A stretch of 64,000 bases of DNA. Source: Plazaster borealis (taxonomy: Eukaryota; Echinodermata; Asteroidea; Forcipulatida; Labidiasteridae). The DNA lies in NCBI GenBank assembly GCA_021014325.1, contig CM037476.1, forward strand, positions 22,108,827-22,172,826, read 5' to 3'. Each line of letters starts with the position of its first letter. Within the stretch, counting starts at the first letter, position 1. The position numbers were made by a program, and so were the translations under genes. Below, piece after piece: positions 30,301 through 45,300 of this stretch. The notes beneath the pieces are model-generated. The model was not told the origin of the DNA and ran no database searches. It was given only the letters and a program-made list of their open reading frames with translations.

Positions 30301-33300
30301 ACTGTCTGCCACACTCACCATTTTGGGAGTCAAAAATACAAATTATGGTAAGCATGATGTACAATGTGGCGTCACCTACATGTAAAATGCTCACTACATT
30401 GTATAATCAACCCTCGTTCTAAAGAGCACTGTTATAATAACTAGTTCTTATATAGCGCATTTTACAATAACATATCAATGCGCTTTACATAAGTGCCCTG
30501 GTCATTGGGCCAATAACATTCCTTTAATCTTTCTCAGCTCCCTGGGGAGTATACAGCCTGGGCTGCCGTGGCGCTCAGAAGGCTTTTTCAAACACATTAT
30601 CAACCTCTACCCTCGCAGGTACCCATTTATATCCCTAGGTAAAGAGAAGCAATTATAGTAACGCATCTTGCTCAAGGACACAAATGCCATGGCCGGGATT
30701 CGAACCCACACACCCATGACTTAACCATCAGAACTTGACTTCGATGCCCTTAACCGCTCGGCCATGACACGCTATAAAGAGGTTCTGCTCATAAAGAGTA
30801 CATTCTGAAGTCCCAAATCTCATTTCTGCTTTGTGTTTCCTTGTTTTGCTGTCCTCTTGTAACAACGCTCTTGTTATAAAGAGGTAAATTTGGCCAGTCC
30901 CAGTGACCTTGTTGTAACGAGGGTCGACTGTATAACACACGGAGACAGTGCCTCCTGGTGCAACCCAGATTATTCTTATGATGATGTCCTCTTATTCTGA
31001 TGTACAGGCAAGCCTTCCCGTTGCTAGAGCCAGTGCAACATGTCTGAATCTAAACAGCATGATGATCCTCCTCCCAGTCTGCAGAAACATCATCTCCTTC
31101 TTCAGGGGTTCCTGTGAGACAAACAATGTAAGTCTACTTCCCAGTTCACTCCCATAGACCACTTGCATTGGCCGCTATCGCTGAGGTCAATCAACGGAAA
31201 CGTGTAAGCACCACGCACAACGATAGCTCTTTCTTTGACCTCGGTGTGGGCGCTGTTTGGGCTTTTGACGTCATATGCAAGGGGTCTATTGGATCTTATG
31301 TGCAGTCCAGTTTCCTGTCTAATCACTTCATCGGGCATATAAGCCCAGGGCCCAATTTCATATTTCTTTGCCAAGCCAAAATTGAGTGGGGCACCAGTCA
31401 CAAAAATGCAAACTTAAAGTAATTTTGGCTGGCCAGTAATCTGTTTCTGCTAAGCAATACTTTTCTGTGCTTAGCAAGTTTTTGTGCTTACAGGCTTTAT
31501 GAAATTGGGCCCAGGGCACTGGACGACTTGCCAGGCAGAGCCTAGTAGTTTTAGCACTTGGTCAGTGACGACAAGAGAACAAGTCCTGCAATATTATTTG
31601 GTTTTACCCATACATCGATGTTTGTCAACTGTAAAGCACTGTATACTCGGTACTTTCCTGAGTCCTGTGAAAAAGAAAATCACAGGCATATTACTTGCTA
31701 GGCAGGATTCTCCCCATGCACAAGCTAGCGTATCGAGCCAAACTTCCAAAATGTGGGTCCAGAATGCCCACAGTTTTAAAAAAACACCTCGGGAGAACCC
31801 TGGTTGGGATCAAAACCCATGACTTTTGCAGATGTCTAACACCCGGTTCAGAAAGGCGCTCCAGAGTCGCGCCGAACCAAATTATTGACTTAAGTACATG
31901 AAAAGTTTGACGTCTAAAACAGTTAGGAGCGACTGGACGCGCTGGAAGTCGGATAATCGACTGTTGCAGTCATTCGGAACGACTCTGGAGTGTCTTTGTT
32001 TCAGACGTCAATCTTGTTATGAGCCGAGCCTAACTAATGCAAATTATGTTAATGTATGGTTATTAGAAGGAAGGTTGCTTAATGCTATATTTGTAAGCAA
32101 TTTTCTTCCTCTCCCTTCAGCATTATTTTCACTTTTTCTTAATTTATTCTAGTACTATCGTCGGAATCTACGCCGTCAACTCGACAAGAACATCACATTC
32201 CACAAGGTTGTCGCCTACTTAATTGTAATCTTCACAATCATGCACGTCGTCTCTCACTGTCACAACTTTCAACATCTGTACAATGCTGCAAGCGGTGAGA
32301 GTGGGGAGCTAGCGTCTGTCCTCAGCTTACGAACGACAGAGAGCGGAGCTAAACTGAATCCCATCAGAGTTATTTCAAAGGTGATTTCTTTTTTTTTCCT
32401 TTTTTCTTTTTTTCAGTAAAGCAATCAGCATTCTTATACTTAACAGTTCTTACAAAAAACCCAGAAAATAAATACAAAATACACAAAATCAGAGGAGAAA
32501 AGCAATTACAATTAGAAATAACAACAAAGAAAACTTGGATAAAAAGCTAAATATTCTAACAGACAACTATCATGATTGATTCCTTAATGAAGACCACTTG
32601 CTGGTATACATGTATGGCGATCCGTCGTGCCCGTCTTCAAGGCAATGCTAAATTCCATTATCTCCATAAATTCCACAAAATTCTTGAATGATTGAAAGAC
32701 GGGGGTTTTATCCTCATAAGGTGATTCTTACTGCTTAAATAAAGAAGACAAATATATTAGTACCCTATTTTCCTGCATATATACATGTAAGGCGCTCGGC
32801 GTATAAGGCGCAGTACCCCCCATTCACCGAAACAAGATTTAAGTGTTAATGTATAAGGCACACCACCGTATAAGACGCGACATGACTACTCACATATTGA
32901 CCCGCAAGGTGCCATTCACTGTTGGTACATCACTCATACAGGGGCCATTCTGTTGGTACATGACATTTTAAAACAAGAAGAGATCAACAAAATAATCGGT
33001 TATTCAAATGTATTAAACTTCGCTTTTTTTGTTAAAGTTATTTTCTTTCATTTTTCGTTTTTAAGATTTTTGCTCTAAAAACATTGCTTCATATGTTTTG
33101 TTTTTTTGTTTTTTTTACACAACGCACACCCATCCGAGTGAACACACACGTTGTCCCAACATTGCATATTGATCATGTGTGTTGCAATTTTTTATTACAC
33201 AGTTAGAAAAAAATGGTTTTGTGATCTTTGTCTTTTTTCATAAATTGGTAGAAGTCAGGACTTACTTACATGGCACTGCTTACCGTTGAAGTCTGCGCTT

Positions 33301-36300
33301 ACGGCCCGTAGAATCACGCATGTTACGGGGTTGTTGTCATTGCTATATTCTGCGGTAAATAGTGCCAATTGACACCCTAATTGCAAGCTAAATTGACTGA
33401 ATTCAACCTATAACTGACCATCTGTTGAATTTTATTTTAAATTTGTTGGCTTTTGTTACTAAAGTTTTGTGTCTTGTCAACTTTGGAGGACATTATTATT
33501 ATTATTTTTTTTTTCCATTTTCAGAATAGTTTAGGTATCGGACTAGTAGAGAAAACGTTGGTACTCCTACCCGGGTGGACCGGAGCAGTCTTATCTTTGG
33601 TCCTTGTATTGATGTTCTCAAGTGCAACAGAGTTTATCAGGTAAGAAAGATCTTCCAAAGGTTTTGAAATCCTCAAGCACTGAAAGTAGTAAATTTGTTG
33701 AGTCTGTCCCCCCCCCCACACCTTTGAGGATGGATGTGATGGTGGTGTGGGGGGGGGGGAGTTGTCTTTTTTACAATTTTAGTAAATGAGAAAATATAAT
33801 TAGCAATAAACCTTGGCAAAACTTTGATACTGTACAGAAAAGAAAGACGAAGCTCTCTTGTTATGATCAATCTTCTGAATTTATATTTGAGGTAATGTAG
33901 AGAGTCTGTAAACACATGATAAACCTTTAAAACATAACATCCTTTAAGGGCTTTATCATCAGACCAAGAGGATGCTAATAATCAATAAGGCATTACCAAC
34001 AAGAAAGACGTAGCCCTTGTTACGGCCAAACGTCTAGATTTCTCTTGGTGGTTAAAGGGTCTGTATACATTTGGTAATGACTCTGAAAATTAATGGTTAT
34101 AAAAATTTACTTGGTAAGAAGAACAGCAGCTTTGGATAGTATAATGCATTTTGAGAAACTAGTATTGCGGTTATGGAAAAAGTTATCACTTTTTATCCCC
34201 CAAAAAATTGAATCTGAGACGCGTTACTGCAGTAACATTTCTCAGATAGCGTGTTCCAATTGCAGATTATTCTTCCCGCATGGACATAACCGCTCCAGAT
34301 TTTCGGCACTATCTCAAAAACGCTACCACCTTTTGAAATGAAATGCTCACAGGTTAGTTTTATGGTATATATCTACAACTATGTAGGATTAAAACAAACA
34401 GTAGGTTCCAATTACCAAACTTATACAATCCCTTCAATCCTCTAAAAAATAAACACCATGTACATACAAGGGCCAAGATGACCAAGATGATGAAACCACA
34501 CCATTATTCAGAGTTTTGAACTTTCATTCCCAGTCATGACACGTAGGAGCAAGGCACTTCACCCTAATTGCTTCTCTTCACCCAGGTGTATAAATGGGAA
34601 CCTGAGAGGGCTTATTGTGGTGGATTAGCCCCTCAGCGCTTATACAAGCAGCTTTGGGTTGTATGCTCCCTGGGAGTTGAGAAAGTTAGAGGAATAGTCC
34701 AAGTTTGCCCGATGAATAGGGATAATAATGTGTGTAAGCGCCTTGATCTAGCCACTATGATATGTGCACTATATAAGAACCAAGTATTGTTATCTTTAGG
34801 CCACATAAAATAACCAATTGTTGATCGTTCCCGCCCGACCCTATGAAACCCCCCGACCCCCTTGTTTTAATTTTTTATCATAGGGACGGCCTTTTTCAAT
34901 GATCTTTTCAGTCAAATTTGGCTCTGTTCTGCGCTGCACACACAGTTAGGTTTGAAAATATGATTGAAAAAAGGTTCATGTTGGAAAAAAACAAGAACAA
35001 TTCTTCAAATATTTACTTAGGCTACACTGCGTTTTAGTGGGTTTTTTTTATGTTTACAGAAAATGTTATCTAGGAGTTAAATGGGTTTAACAAAACAATT
35101 AAAAACATCAAAATCACACAAACCCTCTGTTTTACAGTGATTGTGATGATTTCTTTGTAGTTTATTTCAATTTTTGCAATGTCAACAAAACTCAATAAAT
35201 AAAAAAAAACGCCCTCCCTACCCCAACCCTACAAAAAAAAGGACGCACAACAACTTGTTTTTTTTATGTGGCCTTACAATCATACCCCTGTTGCAAGTAA
35301 TATTTTTATCTGTGAAAACAACATTTTGACGCAATCTCAAATCTAGAGGGTTTTAAAAGCAGGAATTTTAACTTCAAACATTTCGTTCTGAAGTCCATCC
35401 TGGATGTCACCTTCAGGAAATGTGGGCACCAGTGAAGGAAGTGGCTTGAGGAAATCCAGAATTACTTCCTGCAGTTGTCTTGAGTAACCTGTGACAAAAA
35501 AACAAGATTTAATCAATTTGCTGTTGTTTAGATTTCCTCTTCAGATTTAACCCTTTAGAGACCATTTATTTAGGTAGAAACATCACCGTACGCCAAGACA
35601 CGGTTTTATTTTTGATTATTTTTTGAAACATTTTGTTCTTGTAAAAGTGTCTGAAAAAATAATCTAAAACAGAAATTTTGTTTTGTTTTAGATACCATGT
35701 TAACATGGGAAACATTGGAAAAAGTAAATTCATGTCATGACCTTTACTTCGACCTTTGTGGTTAAAGGTATCGTACACATTTGGTAATGACTCAAAACAA
35801 ATATTAGCATAAAAACTTACTTGGTAACAAGCAATGGAGAGCTGTTGATAGTATAAAACATTGTAGGAAACGACTCTCTCTGAAGTAACGTAGTTTTTTG
35901 AGAAAGAGGTAATTTCTCACTAAAATAATAAAAACTTCTTGCAAGAAGTTTTCATTCCTATCTGAAAGCACACAAATTTGTACAACAAGGGTGTTTTTTC
36001 TTTCATCATTTTCTTGCAACTTCGATGACCACTTGAGCCCAAATTTTCACAGGCTTGTTATTTTATGCATATGTTGGGATACACCAAGTGAGAACACTGG
36101 TCTTTCACAATTTCCAAACGTGTTCAGTGCCTTTAAGTGGAAGAAGGGTAGATCTTGCAGCCGTTTGCGGCGGCTATGGGCATTTTGGTACAAGCTGTTT
36201 CTGCCCGCTATGGTCTCTGAAGGTTTAAACATCATTAATTGTTTCATTTTAGCAATAGGTTGGAGTCTTCTACCCTGCTTCTTATGTTGTTGACTTGTTC

Positions 36301-39300
36301 GAATCCCACCTCAAACAAATGTTGGAATAAATTGTTTTTTCTGTTTTCTCTGCTGCATGAGGTCATTATTCTAAGACGTTCGGGTTAAACATCAAGTCTT
36401 TATAATATGTTATTTACCCAGCCTTTCACAATGTTGACTTTGGTTCGAATCCCACCTCAGACCAAACTTTGAATTTGAGTATGTGTATGTTTTTTCTCTA
36501 CTGCAGGAGTTCATATTAATGAGCCGTTCTGGTTCACCAATCACCTCTGTTCACTTTACTTGCCCAGCCTTTTATAATGTTGACTTTGGCTTCGAATCCC
36601 ACTTCACACCAAATTTTGAGTGTAATTTTTTGTAACTTTGGGTTGAATAAAGAAAATTGACTAGAGCGAGATTCGAACCCGCAACCTCCGGATTAACGCT
36701 CCGGTGCTCTACCAACTGAGCTATCTAGCCCTGATGTTGGCGCTTTTAAAAATTTTGTCATTATATCTTTGTTCTGGGGTGCCATTAGCATCCCCTTAAG
36801 GTGATCCCTCTGCTGCCGCTTCCCAGGTTGTATCGTAAACCTGGGTGTGATCCCTGGCTATACGTCAGGTACAGGTTGAATGGCTTCTGAGTGGCACCCC
36901 CGAACAAAGATATTTACAAAATATATTATAACTCAGTTACTAGAGCGCTGGCACGTTAATCCGGAGGTCGCAGGTTCAAATCCCACTCTAGACCTTTTTT
37001 CTTTGTTCAATCCCATTATTCAAAAATTTACCCAGTCCATTTCCGTTGTGGTTTATTACTTAATATATTGTTTTGTGGCTGTTTTTCTCTACTGCAGGAG
37101 GTCATATTTTGAGACGTTCTGGTTCACCCATCATCTCTTTGTACTTTACTTTGGTATGATTCTTGCTCATGGTGCTTTGTAAGTTTATCCCCATACTTTA
37201 ATATATAAATTATGTAATAAACTTGGTTACCCTGTGGTTAGCCCTCAGTCCATTTTCATATGATATGCTTAAATGGAGGGTATGACCTTAAAAACTTACT
37301 CTCCGTTACTATGGTCCTCGTCTTTGGAATTCGGTTGACCAGACTATCAAAGCCTCATCCTCTGTGGCTAGGTTCAAAACATCTTATTAAAAGTTCCTTA
37401 TTTCCCAGTATGTAACATAGTTGCTATACCGTTCTTCTCCTTGAAGTTTTTGCATACTTTGTCATTGTCATTTTCTCCAGTAGTTTGTTCGTCTGTCTGT
37501 CTGTCTGTTTGTTTGTTTCGTCTTTGTATTGTCCTAAGCATGTACCCTTAGTTTATGTATTTTGTTATGTACACAAGGCAAGCCGCTACAAGCTACCTGG
37601 TGGCCTTGCCTCCACGCACTTTCCCGCTAGTTTATTCTTATTCTGTATTTGTAGTTCTGTAATTTGTGGAAATATGTCAGTGGAAATAAATGTGAATTGA
37701 ACACTTGAATACTTGAAAAGAGCACTGGAGAGCTGTTGATATAATTAAACATTGTCAGAAACGACACTCTTTGAAGTAATGTCGTTTTTAGAGAAAGAGG
37801 TAATTTTTTTACCGAACAATTTGAATCTGAGAAAGGCTTGAGGCATGAAGCCTTTCTCAGGCATCTGAAAACACACACTATGCAACAAGGTGTTTTTTTT
37901 TCTTCATTATTTTCTTGCAACTTTGATGACCAATTGAGCCCAAATTTTCACAGGTATGTTATTTTATGCATATATGTATGTTGGGATACACCAAGTAAGG
38001 ATACTGGTCTTTGACAAACCAAAAGTGTACCCTGTCTTTAAGCAGCAAATAGTCCTTACTCATTTTCTGCTGAGCAAAAATGAGCCGGGTACCAATCACA
38101 GATGATACATGTACACGTTAACCTTATTCTGGAAAGCATTATTTTGTTCAGTGCTTAGCAACTTTTACTGTTTAAGCAGCTCTATGAAATTGGGACCTGG
38201 CAGGACATGAGTTGTCTTTCCTACTTTCACTGGTACTCTAATGTAGTCTAGCCCTGGAGTATGTCCAAATAGGGTTTGCCCTTAACTTTTTTAGTGACTT
38301 GTCAGCAGGACCAGTTAGCTTGTCATTTCACTAGTCCATCAGCTTTTTCACTAGTCCATATTTCAAATGAAATATGGATGTTTTTCAACACTGAACTAGC
38401 CAGCCGGACCACATGTAGTGAATTTTGACTGGTCTCAAGTGTTTTACCTAACATTTTTCCAAGTTATTGTTATGGGAGAACGCTGCAAACAATTAAAAAG
38501 TTCTGTTATGCACATTTTTTAAATAAAAGAAGTTGGAAAAACAAAATGTACAAAGAAATTTAAAAACCATTGTTGTTATTTATTCTAATTAATAATTAGT
38601 GGACATTATTTTAGCTTGGTATCCACCATTTATTTATGTTAATTTTGTTTTTGCTAGTGAACAATTCGCTGTATTTTTGAATGCGTGAGGGCGTATGTGG
38701 ACCAATTTCATGTGATGAAAAACAATAAACAAACAGGGTTTTTTTTTTCATTGTTATTATTATGTTCATGTATTTCATCATTGATGCAAGAAACCTACGT
38801 ACAGGCAATTAAAATAAGATGAAACTGTAATTGTGATGCAAGACATTCCCTGATGAAAGCGCACTCATGCGGTCCAAAATATGGTCAATTATTACCTCAT
38901 TTCTGAAACCATCTTCTTCTTTTTCTGTATCTAATCTAGAGGAGTTGTGAGTTCGCAATCTAACGTTGCTCAGCATGACCCAAAGGTTTGTTATGAATTG
39001 TACACAGAGTGGCCTTCGGAACAGTGTCCAAACCCGGAGTTTGTAAACGGATCAGCGGCGGTGAGTAATAATTAGGTTTTGTTTTTGTTTCCCTCTTACT
39101 GTAAAAATGACAATAATATCATCTTTAAAGGCACTGAACACGTTTGGAAATTGTCAAAGACCAGTGTTCTCACTTGGTGTGTCCCAACATATGCATAAAA
39201 TAACAAGCCTGTGAAAATTTGGGCTCAATTGGTCATCGAAGTTGCAAGAAAATGATGAAAGGAAAAACACCCTTGTTGTACAAATTTGTGTGCTTTCAGA

Positions 39301-42300
39301 TAGGAATAAAAACGTCTTGCATTATTATTTTAGTGAGAAATTACCTCTTTCTCAAAAACTACGTTACTTCAGAGAGAGTCGTTTCCTACAATGTTTTATA
39401 CTATCAACAGCTCTCCGTTGCTTGTTCCCAAAGTAAGTTTTTATGCTAATGTTTGTTTTGAGTCATTACCAAACGTGTACGATACCTTTAAACAAATCGG
39501 CATAAGGGTAAACAATTTTTTTTTAACATCTATTAAATTGTAGCGGAACCCGCTGCTAAAATATAGGATTCGAACTGCCTCTAGCTACCGGGCCATCTCG
39601 GTGGTCTAGTTGGTAAGACATCTGCTCTAGAATGGCAAAGGTCGTTGGTTCGAATCCCACCCGAGTAATATGCCTGTGGATTTTTGTTCACAGTTCTCGG
39701 AAAAGTACTGAGTATACAGTGTTTCACACACATCGGCGTAAGGGTAAAACCAAATAATATTATTTATCCCCTAGGCAAATTTAACATCTATTAAATATCA
39801 TCTTTGTTGTGCCTCTCACAGTGCCTTAATATTCCTTTTCATCAGGCCTGAAAGGGTGTGCACAACATTGATGAGATTAAACATATAAATGTTCACAGAT
39901 TTGCACGTAACTTACGTGGTATAAGACGACAAGGCCATTTTCACTTAGCAAGGGGCACTTCCATTGGAAGATAGGCTATAGAAGTCCATGGAAATTTTTG
40001 AAAGGGCACCAAGGCCAAGACCAGGTTCGTCAGGGCCTAGGTGGCCTGCATATAATTGTAAAGTGCTATTATCATGCCTCTTTTTTATAAGTACTGTTTA
40101 TTATTATTATTATTATTTTAAAGATGGTCACAATGGCAATGGCGTAACCATTTGAGGGGGGGGGCCAGTTGGGGCAAAGACATAAGTATTATTATTATTA
40201 TTATTATATATTTTAACTTTTTTTTTTTTTTTTTTTTTTTGAGGGTTTCGAGTTTGGGGGTGGGGGCAAGGGTTCTGAGTTGGGGGTGGCTGTGATGATG
40301 AAACCAGGCCTGGAATTACATCTTTGAGATGACATGGCCATTTTCTTTTTGGAAAGGGCATTTCCATTGGAGGATATTAAAGTCTATGCAAAATTTTGAA
40401 GGGGCACCAAGGCCAAGACTAAGGCAACAGAGGCCAGGGCCTCGGTGGCTTCCATGTAGTTCCAGGCCTGTGAAAGTGTGAATGTATTTCCTAATGGAGA
40501 CTGCCTAGAACTGGTCACCTGCAAATTGCCTCTTGTGACATGCACAGCCCTAAGGTCAAGTGGAACTGTTGTTTTTGTATTTGAGTAAAGTACAATTGGT
40601 AGTTCTTTAATTCATAGTTTTGTTGCTTTCCATTGTTACCTATTGTATGTTTCCCCAAATTGTTATTTTGCTTTCTTTTCACTGGATATATATGAACATG
40701 TATTGTTTTGTTGACATTGTCTGCTTTTCTGCGCCTCGAACATTTCTTTAGATTGATTTGGCACTTCATAAATGCCTATTATTATTTGTTTGGAGTGAAG
40801 TGTGTTTATTTTTGTTGATGTATCGATGCAGAGTTGGAAGTGGCTGTTGTTTCCTTTGGTGTGCTACGTTTTTGAGAGGATCTTTAGACTTTACAGGGCC
40901 TGGCAGACGATCATAATCACAAAGGTACGGTGAGATTAACATTATTTAAACAAAAAAAGTTAGCTTTTAATAACATACATAATAATAATAATAATTATAC
41001 AAACATTTATATAGCGGATAATGCAAGAGCCTTTATGCGCAACACTAACATAAAACAATGAAATGAAATATATAAAGCAATAGTTACAACAATAAAGATT
41101 CAAACAAATGAGTCTTTAAAAGTCCCTTGAAAGTCTGAAGAGAGTCAGCTTGGCGAATCTGAATAGGCAAGTCGTTCCATAACGGAGGTGCGATAAAGTG
41201 GAAGGCTCTTTGACCATAGAATTTAGTGTAAAAAAGTAGTCTGCGTCAGTAGGGATTGGCCAGCAGAACGAAGAGGACGAACAGGAACATATTTTTGTAG
41301 AAGATCAGATATAGTCAGGAGATAGGCCATGAAGAGCATAGATACATGAAGATACATGTAGGGCAGTTGTAAAAGAATCAAACGTTGTTGCAGATACGAA
41401 GCAAAAAAAGGTAGTAAAGTCTGTCTCGAGATAATGTTGCTCATCAGGCCGGTGTTTATATCTGGTTTCATTTGCATTAAACGACTGAGAATATTTCTAT
41501 TCCCCCTGGACAGGATGCCAGTCCATTGCAGAATACTCCTCAGCTCTCGCCGGTACCCATGTGTACTCCTTGGTGGAGAGAAGCCATTATGATAAAGTGC
41601 CTTGCTTAAGGACACAAGTGTCACCACTTACCAGGCCAGGATTCAAACCCACATTCTGTAAATTACAGAACTTGGAGTCCACCGCCCTAGACCGCTTGGC
41701 AACGACGGCCCATAAGTAGGGTACAATTTAAGGGGGGGCACAAGGGGGTGCACCATTTTTTTTAAGGGAGGCGTTTCTGGTCAATGAAAACTAGTTTCCA
41801 TTTGAATTTTTCTTAAACAAGCCCCTCCTTCAGCGTTCTTGTGTCATTTACTACTTTTATAAGATAATCTGACGTTGAGGTAAAAACAAATATATTGTGT
41901 GGACTGCGCGTAAATAGAAAACTAATTTTAATAACAATGAAATGACTACATAAAAGCTTATAAAAATGTGAATTATTATTGCAGTAAATTTTAAAAGTCC
42001 TTATTTCAAATTGGGGGCGGGGAACCAGACATCATTTGGCGGGGGTGGTGGGGGGTGTGTAAAAACTAAAGTTATTGGCAGATAAGTCCATTTTTCGTGC
42101 CGCTAAACAGGGGTTAGATGTGGTACATATAGACCTGCGTTAACTCATATTAGTTGATCTTGGTGAATCACCTTCTTCTTTCAATTCTCCTTGTCTCAGG
42201 TTGTAAAACATCCAGCATTTATCTAAAGCTGTGTCAAACTCATATTAGTTGATCTTGGTGGATCACCGTCTCTGTTATTTCTCCTTGTCTCAGGTTGTAC

Positions 42301-45300
42301 AACACCCAGCATTGATCTAGACCTGTATCAAACTCATATAAGTTGATCTTGGTGGATCCCTGTCTCGTTTGTTTCTCCTTGTCTCAGGTTGTCCAGCATC
42401 CATCTAATGTCATTGAGCTACAGATGAAGAAACGAGGCTTTAAGATGCTGCCTGGTCAGTACATCTTCCTCCTGTGCCCGTCCATTTCAAGGATACAGTG
42501 GCATCCATTTACATTAACGTCGGTGAGTCAAACCCTTCATGAATATTCATGACATCTGCTTGACCCCCCTGCTATAAAGAAAGGGGGCTTTAAGATGCTG
42601 CCTGGTCAGTACAACAAGGATACAGTGGCATCCATTTACATTAACGTCGGTGAGTCAAACCCTTCATGAATATTCATGACATCTGACACTTGACCCCTGC
42701 CCTTATAAAGAAACGGGGCTTTAAGATGCTGCCTGGTCAGTACATCTTCCTGCTGTGCCCGTCCATTTCAAGGATACAGTGGCATCCATTTACATTAACG
42801 TCGGTGAGTCAAACCCTTCATGAATATTCATGACATGACATCTGACACTTGACCCCTGCCCTTATAAAGAAACGAGGCTTTAAGATGCTGCCCGGTCAGT
42901 ACATCTTCCTCCTGTGCCCGTCCATATCAAGGATACAGTGGCATCCGTTTACATTAACGTCGGTGAGTCAAACCCTTCATGAATAGACATGACATCTGAC
43001 ACTTGACCCCTGCCCTTATAAAGAAACGAGGCTTTAAGATGCTGCCCGGTCAGTACATCTTCCTCCTGTGCCCGTCCATATCAAGGATACAGTGGCATCC
43101 GTTTACATTAACGTCGGTGAGTCAAACCCCTCATGAATAGTCATGACATGACATCTTATTGAACCCAAGTCTCGACACTCATAGGGTGACAGGTCTTTTT
43201 CTTCAGCTGCGCCACGCATCTGGAACTCTTTACCACTTAATCTTAGATCTTGTCTTTGTACCACAAAATTCAAATTCCTTCTCAAAACTTATGTCACAGG
43301 TGTTCAATGACTAATTTTGTTGTGTCTGTTTTTCTTTGTTTTGTTCTGGGGTTTGTGTTTTTTTTTACTGCGCCTTGAACACCCATCAGGGTGGATATGT
43401 GCGCATTACAAGTCTTATTATTATTATTTATTATTATCTGACACTTAACCCCTGCTATTATAAAGAAGCGAGGCAACCCTCAAGTGAGCAAGAGTCCATT
43501 TGGGACGTTATAATAAAACCCTGCCACTTGACAACTGGCAGGTCAACTGGCAATGCTTATCTCAATATACTAGTCATTTACCAAGGGAGAAACTAACTTA
43601 TGGCGATCCCGCAGTTTTCCAGATGGTCTAGAGAGTGTATTTCACCATTCCAGAGGTGGATCCGTCAATATTTACACAGGGTGAGGTCAGGTGTGTCAAA
43701 CAATAATAACTGCAAAACACGTTCCCTTTTGCTCCACTTGAAGTCAAACAGCTGTTTTCAGGCATGCTAGCTCAAAAGCACCGCCCCTAATCTGCCCCCT
43801 CCCTCTCCCACACACACAGACCAGAGTATTCTACAACTCACGCATAAAGACTAAACAGACTCTTAGACCTGTCAACCAAGTCTGTGTGTCTGCCGACAAA
43901 AGACTGAATTACCCCAAGACCAAGTCTCGTTTGTGTACGAGCAATGGGGATATCCCTTCAAACAGCTACGTCATAAAAAATCAAGAGGGTAAACGACCTT
44001 GCCCTGGCCACTCAAACTTTAAATTATGTTTCTTATGCGTATTTATTCAGAAGTCAGGGAAAATAGGATTTTAACTAAATTCATACGCAGAGTATTTTGG
44101 CCAGTGCTTTATCCTACTTTGCCTGTTGGTGAGTCATTGCGTCACACGCGTAGGTATCTGCTGCACTCCTAAACTACTTCACTACTTTCTGCTCCAATGC
44201 TGGCATACGTTTGTGTGTAGTTTCACCGAAAGATCACTTATTTCATCAGTCAAAAGCATGTCTTATGACAGTACATATAACTCTGAATAGACCTGGGCCT
44301 GATTTCTCAAAGGAAGATTCATCTTTAAGATGAGTTGTCAGTATTACCATGGTAATTTATATTGTGACATCACACTTTGCTTAGCAATTAAGATTCATAC
44401 ACATTTAAAATCAATCTTGACTCCTTGTGAAATTGGCCCCTGTAGTCTTTGAAGAATTTATGTAAAAGCCAAGTTCAGTTTTAAATATTTTCTTACATAA
44501 ATCCTCATACAAAAACTACTAGGCCTCGAGTTATTGTTTGAGCCAGTTTGTGTGAAGTGGGCGTGGCTAACAGTTGAATTAAGTCACATATCCGAACAGG
44601 ATATCAAGGAAACAATGACACCCATCCGCATTGACATTGGTAATATAAACCTGTCATAAATATTCATCACCTGATAATAAATATTCATGAGATGATGATA
44701 TACTTTTGATCCTTGCTTTTAATGAAGACTTGCTCTGCCTTGTTTGAGTCGCCACTTTGTAAATTCAAATCTTCTTGGCCATCAGGCGCCTGAGGAGGAT
44801 TATTTAAGCATTCACATCCGCATCGTCGGTGACTGGACAAATAAACTGAAGGAGATTGTAGGAGCGGACCAAGAAGGAGAACAGCCAGCGGCAAGGTTAC
44901 CCAAGTAAGAATTCACTTACATTCACAGAGTGGCAAGGTTACCCAAGTAAGAATTCAGACACATCCATTGTGTTATTTGTAACTCATCTCATATTGATTT
45001 TTCTTCCAATTGACAGATCTACCTGGGTGTTATAAGATACAATTAATGAATATATTTGTTGAAAGATGGAATGTTTCGTTGAACTCGGCTTCGCCTCGTT
45101 GAATGGAATATTCAATCTCTCAACTCATGAAAATAATTCTCACCAATGCGCTCGTAAACATTCATTAATTGTATAATAATATTAAAAGGGTTTGTACACC
45201 TGTCACAAAAAACAAATTTTTATTTAATTTGTTTGCAGGGTCGCTGTTGATGGACCGTTTGGGACGGCGAGTATTGACATATTTGAATATGAAGTAGGAA

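Noticed and set aside
32760..32905. GTATAAGGCGCA-type short repeats as a MITE
   Set aside because: Three similar strings were seen but no convincing pair of ends, so it was not listed as an element.
36501..36566. Exon 6 copy as an alternative NOX2 exon
   Set aside because: It has an in-frame stop right after its acceptor and altered histidine positions, so it cannot replace exon 6.
36660..36735. Functional tRNA-Asn gene
   Set aside because: The anticodon arm reads GTT, but position 33 is C, not T, and the acceptor is poorly paired. Related sequences nearby belong to a dispersed repeat.
39598..39667. Functional tRNA gene
   Set aside because: A and B boxes are present, but stems pair badly and 3' text looks like a SINE body.
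42577..42649. First downstream exon 9 copy as a usable exon
   Set aside because: A 23-nt deletion shifts its frame.
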